DNA from: Desulfobacterales bacterium CG23_combo_of_CG06-09_8_20_14_all_51_8 | GTDB lineage: Bacteria > Desulfobacterota > Desulfobacteria > Desulfobacterales > Desulfosalsimonadaceae | Reading direction: 5' to 3' | DNA length: 17,401 nt | Assembly (NCBI GenBank): GCA_002772195.1 | Contig: PCSG01000073.1 | Span: 1 to 17,401 of the forward strand | Notes under the pieces: generated by a model | The model's input: only the letters and a program-made list of their open reading frames with translations | Database searches by the model: none | Told to the model about the DNA's origin: nothing | Part shown: piece by piece, positions 14,152-17,401 of the stretch | How positions within the stretch are numbered: the stretch's first letter is position 1 | Layout: each line of letters starts with the position of its first letter | Made by a program: the position numbers and the translations under genes

Positions 14152-15996
14152 TCATCCGCCAAAGGCCGCTTCCGGAATTTCCACCATGGCCCGGCTGCCG
14201 GCCTCAATAGACGTCATTTTACCCAATGTCACCGGCAGGACCGCCTGAATAAAATATTCCGCGGACCGCACCTGGCCTTCATAAAAGGCGACGTTTTTGT
14301 TTTTATTGATGACTTCCAGCCGGTCCCCGGCGCCGATCAGTTCATCGCGTTTGGGGGCAGCGATGGTGGCCCGCCACAGCAGCATCCAGGCCATAATGAC
14401 ATCGCCCATGACATCCAAAAACGGCATGGCATGGGAAAACGCCACCTGGAAATCCAGGGACATGGCGGTCTTGCCCATGTGCATAGCCACTCCGCCCAGA
14501 CGGTTGACCGCGGTTTCCAGCTCTTCCCCCAGTCCCTCCAGGCCTTTTATCCCTTTGGCCTTGGCCGCGGTTTTCTGAACTTCTCCCAGAAATTCCATGA
14601 ACACCGCGCCTTTTTTCATGCCCATCTTCCGGCCCAGCAGGTCCATGGCCTGAATCCCGTTGGTGCCTTCATAGATGGAATTGATCTTGGAATCCCGCAG
14701 AAGCCGCTCCACCGGATAATCCCTGGTATACCCATAACCGCCGTAAACCTGCATGGCCTGAACCGTAGACTCAAACCCGCGGTCCGTGCAGTAGGACTTG
14801 ATAATGGGGGTCAGCAAACCGATAAAATCATCAATGGCGGTTTTTTCCGCGTCGGTTTCCGCGCATTCCATTTTGTCGAAGAGAGAGGACACATAATACA
14901 CGAAACTGCGCATCCCCTCGGAATACGCCTTCATCGACAGCAGCATCCGCCGCACGTCCGGATGCCGGATAATGGAGACGGATTTGGCGTCCTTGTTCAT
15001 CATATCCGCCAGGTCCCGGCCCTGAATCCGCTCGCGGGCGTAATTGACGGCGTAAAGATACGCACAGGACGCGTTGAACATGCCCAGCGCCCCGACGCCC
15101 AGGCGGGCTTCATTCATCATGTGAAACATGACCCGCATGCCTTTGTTTTCCTCGCCCAGCAGAACGCCGCGGCACCCGCCTTTTCCGCCGAAGGTGAGCT
15201 GACAGGTGGGGCTGGCGTGGAGGCCTAGTTTTTCTTCGATGGCGGTGCACACCACGTCGTTGGGTTTGCCCATGGACCCGTCGTCATTGACCCAGATTTT
15301 AGGCACGATAAACAGGGAAATCCCTTTGGTTCCGGCAGGCGCCCCCTCGATGCGGGCCAGCACCGGGTGAATAATATTTTCCGTGAGATTGTGCTCGCCG
15401 CAGGTGATGAAAATCTTGTTGCCGGAAATGGAATAGGTGCCGTCGGCGTTTTTTTTCGCCGAAGTGGTCAGGGCCCCCACGTCCGACCCGGCTTCAGCTT
15501 CGGTGAGCACCATGGTCCCGCCCCACTGGCCGGAATACATTCTGCTTAAGTAAAGTTCTTTCTGCTTTTCCGTGCCGAAAATTTCGATCATTTTGGCGGC
15601 ACCGTGGGTGGCGAACCCGAAAGCGCCAAAGGAAAAATCAGCGCCCACGAGGTATTCGGCCGCCGCCTGTTTCACCAGATGGGGCAACCCCTGCCCGCCG
15701 ATTTCCGGATCTTCGGTCATGGCGATCCATTCCCCTTCGCAAAACAATTTATAGGGGCGGTGAAAGCATTCCGGGACCGTCACCTGATTGTTTTCAAACT
15801 TCAGGCCGATCTTGTCCCCTTCCTCGTTGACCGGGAGAATTTCCTTGATGGCGAAATTTCGGGCCTCGGTGATGACCATGTCAAACATCTTGCGGTTCAT
15901 TCCCTTGTACCGCTTGTGTTTGGTGATCTCCTCCAGGGCGAGCTGTTCATACAAAACAAAATCCACATCCCTTCGGTCTGCAATCTGCTGTGCCAT
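14152..15996 (-). CDS. Acyl-CoA dehydrogenase, DmdC-like long family
   Basis: A 614-residue flavoprotein that introduces an alpha-beta double bond into an acyl-CoA and passes electrons to electron-transfer flavoprotein. An N-terminal helical domain is followed by the FAD/beta domain (MVLTEAEAGSDVGAL, 162-176) and the C-terminal helical domain (QVYGGYGYTRDYPVERLLRD, 416-435). The catalytic base is probably Glu443 in INSIYEGTNGIQA. About 130 further residues form the extra C-terminal domain of the long family that includes 3-methylmercaptopropionyl-CoA dehydrogenase (DmdC). Many long-family members in Desulfobacterota are plain fatty- or branched-acyl-CoA dehydrogenases, so DMSP metabolism should not be assumed. 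AGGAAG precedes the ATG. It has its own upstream promoter candidate and a strong terminator, so it is probably monocistronic. Confidence 0.92.
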   Translation of the reverse strand: MAQQIADRRDVDFVLYEQLALEEITKHKRYKGMNRKMFDMVITEARNFAIKEILPVNEEGDKIGLKFENNQVTVPECFHRPYKLFCEGEWIAMTEDPEIGGQGLPHLVKQAAAEYLVGADFSFGAFGFATHGAAKMIEIFGTEKQKELYLSRMYSGQWGGTMVLTEAEAGSDVGALTTSAKKNADGTYSISGNKIFITCGEHNLTENIIHPVLARIEGAPAGTKGISLFIVPKIWVNDDGSMGKPNDVVCTAIEEKLGLHASPTCQLTFGGKGGCRGVLLGEENKGMRVMFHMMNEARLGVGALGMFNASCAYLYAVNYARERIQGRDLADMMNKDAKSVSIIRHPDVRRMLLSMKAYSEGMRSFVYYVSSLFDKMECAETDAEKTAIDDFIGLLTPIIKSYCTDRGFESTVQAMQVYGGYGYTRDYPVERLLRDSKINSIYEGTNGIQAMDLLGRKMGMKKGAVFMEFLGEVQKTAAKAKGIKGLEGLGEELETAVNRLGGVAMHMGKTAMSLDFQVAFSHAMPFLDVMGDVIMAWMLLWRATIAAPKRDELIGAGDRLEVINKNKNVAFYEGQVRSAEYFIQAVLPVTLGKMTSIEAGSRAMVEIPEAAFGG

Positions 15997-16107
15997 GGCG
16001 ACTTCCTTTCAATTTTTTCTGTTAATCGTCAAAACCCGTCAAAATAATTCAAAATTTATTCAGCCATACCGCAAAGCGCGTGATGAATTTTAAAAGAATG
16101 AAAAATG

Positions 16108-16137
16108 ATTCTGCGTTTCCGGAACCGGTTTTGTCAA
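16108..16137 (-). promoter_or_regulatory. Promoter candidate of the acyl-CoA dehydrogenase gene with overlapping palindromes
   Basis: On the minus strand a perfect -35 hexamer TTGACA (16137-16132) is followed after 18 nt by CAGAAT (16113-16108). The spacer contains two overlapping perfect 8-bp palindromes, AACCGGTT and TTCCGGAA, which could bind a dimeric repressor. It lies about 115 bases upstream of the dehydrogenase start codon. Confidence 0.5.
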
Positions 16138-16167
16138 GAGCATCTTTACCTTTGCGTTAAGTTTATC

Positions 16168-16186
16168 CAAAACGCTCCTCGTTTTG
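16168..16186. other. Small hairpin after the acyl-CoA synthetase gene
   Basis: CAAAACG and CGTTTTG form a perfect 7-bp stem with a 5-nt loop, about 30 bases after the synthetase stop codon. There is no free T-run beyond the stem, so it is at best a weak terminator or a transcript-end stabiliser. Confidence 0.3.
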
Positions 16187-16214
16187 AATTATAGATATCC
16201 GGAGGGTAATGGTT

Positions 16215-17401
16215 TTACGAAGTTGAATCCTGGCGGCTGAGAAAAGTCTGGTATTCATACATTTTGGCGAGAGACGTCACCGCCTGCTCCGGGGTGGGGA
16301 AGAACACGCCTTTGTACCGGAATCCCTTGACGTGGGTTACGGTCAGGTCTTTTTCATCCTTTAACATGCTGACCCCTAAGATCGGTTTCTGATGTTCGGA
16401 CATCATGGAAACGATTTTACGGATGTAGGTTTCCTCGAAATCATCCAGATATTTGTTCGTCTTATCGAGAAAATCCGCGGGGCAGGTGGGATCGGATTTT
16501 CGCACGGATTCCGCGAGCCTCGCCGCCAGATGCCGCCCGCCCACGATCCCCAGGTTGATGATGGCGTCGCACCCGTCCCATTTCATCAGGGCCTCCATGG
16601 TGGTCACGGGGATGGACATGTCCCGCTCGCCCACGAGATCGATGGGGTTTGCGCGGCTCCAGTAGGGGGGCAGAATTTCATCGATTTTTTTGATGATGTC
16701 CGGGGACAGGTCCGGCACTTCCAGGCCGCAGGCTTCGCAGAGATCCGCCGTCACCACGCCCCAGCCGCCGCCCAGGGTCATGATGGCCACCCGTTTTCCT
16801 TTGGGCAGGGGCAGGGATGAAAACGCGGCGGACAGGTCCAGAAGCTCCATGGATTTTTCCACCTTGACAACGCCGGCCTGACGGCACACGGCGTTAAAGA
16901 CCCGCGTATCCGATGACAAGGCCCCGGTATGGGAGGCTGCGGCCTTGCCGCCGGCCTTGGTCTGGCCGCCTTTTAACAGGATGACGGGCTTTTTTCGGCC
17001 CAGACGCCGGGCGCTTTCAAAAAACCGGCGGCCGTTTTTCACGCTTTCCACATAGAGCATCACCGTATCGGTCAGCGGGTCGACTTCAAAGGCGTCCAGA
17101 TAGTCTTCAATGGTGATCATGCCTTCATTGCCGGACCCGCAGAACCCCCGGATGCCGATGCCCTGAAGTTCGGCGAAAGCGAGAAGCTGATTTCCCATAT
17201 TGCCGGACTGGGCCACCACGCTGGTGGACCCGGCTTTGGGCCGGACATGGCTGCCGGTGCAGTAAAAATTGATGTGCGGGTTGCAGATGCCCATGGTGTT
17301 GGGCCCGATGATATGGATGCCGGCAGCCCGGGCCTGTTCCACGAGTTCCTTTTCCTTGTTCGCGCCTTCCGGGCCGGTTTCAGCGAATCCGGAGGCGATG
17401 A
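16215..17401 (-). CDS. ADP-forming acetyl/acyl-CoA synthetase, alpha-type (CoA-binding/ligase) region, 5' end outside window
   Basis: The open frame continues past a possible GTG at 17342 to the window edge with family sequence (IASGFAETGPEG), so the gene is truncated by the window, not by a start. It belongs to the succinyl-CoA-synthetase-like NDP-forming acyl-CoA synthetases, which interconvert acyl-CoA, ADP and Pi with acid, CoA and ATP. Visible are the end of the CoA-binding domain (IIGPNTMGICNP), the first ligase domain (VVAQSGNMGNQLL; GSGNEG) and the phospho-histidine loop AAASHTGALSSD. A second ligase domain follows (IMTLGGGWGVVTADLCEACG; ANPIDLVG). The frame ends in RQDSTS with no ATP-grasp domain after it, so the beta part must be encoded elsewhere. 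It may serve the neighbouring acyl-CoA dehydrogenase pathway. Confidence 0.88.
   Translation of the reverse strand, partial: IASGFAETGPEGANKEKELVEQARAAGIHIIGPNTMGICNPHINFYCTGSHVRPKAGSTSVVAQSGNMGNQLLAFAELQGIGIRGFCGSGNEGMITIEDYLDAFEVDPLTDTVMLYVESVKNGRRFFESARRLGRKKPVILLKGGQTKAGGKAAASHTGALSSDTRVFNAVCRQAGVVKVEKSMELLDLSAAFSSLPLPKGKRVAIMTLGGGWGVVTADLCEACGLEVPDLSPDIIKKIDEILPPYWSRANPIDLVGERDMSIPVTTMEALMKWDGCDAIINLGIVGGRHLAARLAESVRKSDPTCPADFLDKTNKYLDDFEETYIRKIVSMMSEHQKPILGVSMLKDEKDLTVTHVKGFRYKGVFFPTPEQAVTSLAKMYEYQTFLSRQDSTS

Noticed and set aside
14023..15228. 401-codon open frame on the + strand opposite the acyl-CoA dehydrogenase gene
   Set aside because: It is antisense to a clear, conserved dehydrogenase. 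The translation is His/Gln/Pro-rich with no recognisable domain, the usual look of a shadow frame in GC-rich codons. It also begins across the terminator.
16081..16160. 25-codon + strand ORF (MNFKRMKND...) in the gap before the dehydrogenase
   Set aside because: No ribosome site, overlaps the promoter candidate on the other strand, and the sequence looks random.

Overview
The window reads like a strictly anaerobic, sulfate-reducing or syntrophic member of the Desulfobacterota (Desulfosarcina/Desulfatibacillum type). This is inferred from gene content only: a 2-hydroxyacyl-CoA dehydratase/benzoyl-CoA reductase-type radical enzyme, a tungsten-type aldehyde oxidoreductase with its ferredoxin, a DmdC-type acyl-CoA dehydrogenase, an ADP-forming acyl-CoA synthetase, and abundant palindromic intergenic repeats. 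No rRNA, tRNA, CRISPR array or transposase gene was found.

Region 1 (1-7623, + strand) is one probable operon. In order it encodes a CooC-like metallocentre-assembly ATPase, two 2-hydroxyacyl-CoA dehydratase-type subunits, their BcrAD/HgdC-type ATP-dependent activase, an aldehyde:ferredoxin oxidoreductase (AOR)-family protein, a 2[4Fe-4S] ferredoxin and a GntR/FCD regulator. A working model (inference) is that AOR chemistry reduces the ferredoxin, the ferredoxin reduces the activase, and the activase drives an electron into the dehydratase/reductase core. The CooC-like protein would assist metal-cluster assembly and the GntR protein would sense a pathway acid or CoA thioester. The three larger gaps in this operon each hold a different palindromic repeat.

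Region 2 (7645-11137, - strand) is an AT-richer giant ankyrin-repeat gene with a signal peptide. It is interrupted by one in-frame TAG and one A7 homopolymer frameshift, yet the repeat register continues across both. It looks like a recently broken gene, or one with sequencing errors or recoding.

Region 3 (11296-13825, - strand) is a compact operon with ATGA overlaps. It encodes a secreted TlpA-like thioredoxin-fold protein with a CKAC motif, a membrane-anchored cNMP-sensor/rhodanese-like fusion lacking the rhodanese cysteine, a MauE/DoxX membrane protein, a small probable lipoprotein, and a previously hidden 41-codon ORF. This suggests an envelope thiol-redox module under cyclic-nucleotide control.

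Region 4 (14056-17401, - strand) has a strong bidirectional terminator, a ~614-residue DmdC-family acyl-CoA dehydrogenase with its own promoter candidate, and the 3' part of an ADP-forming acetyl/acyl-CoA synthetase that runs off the window edge.
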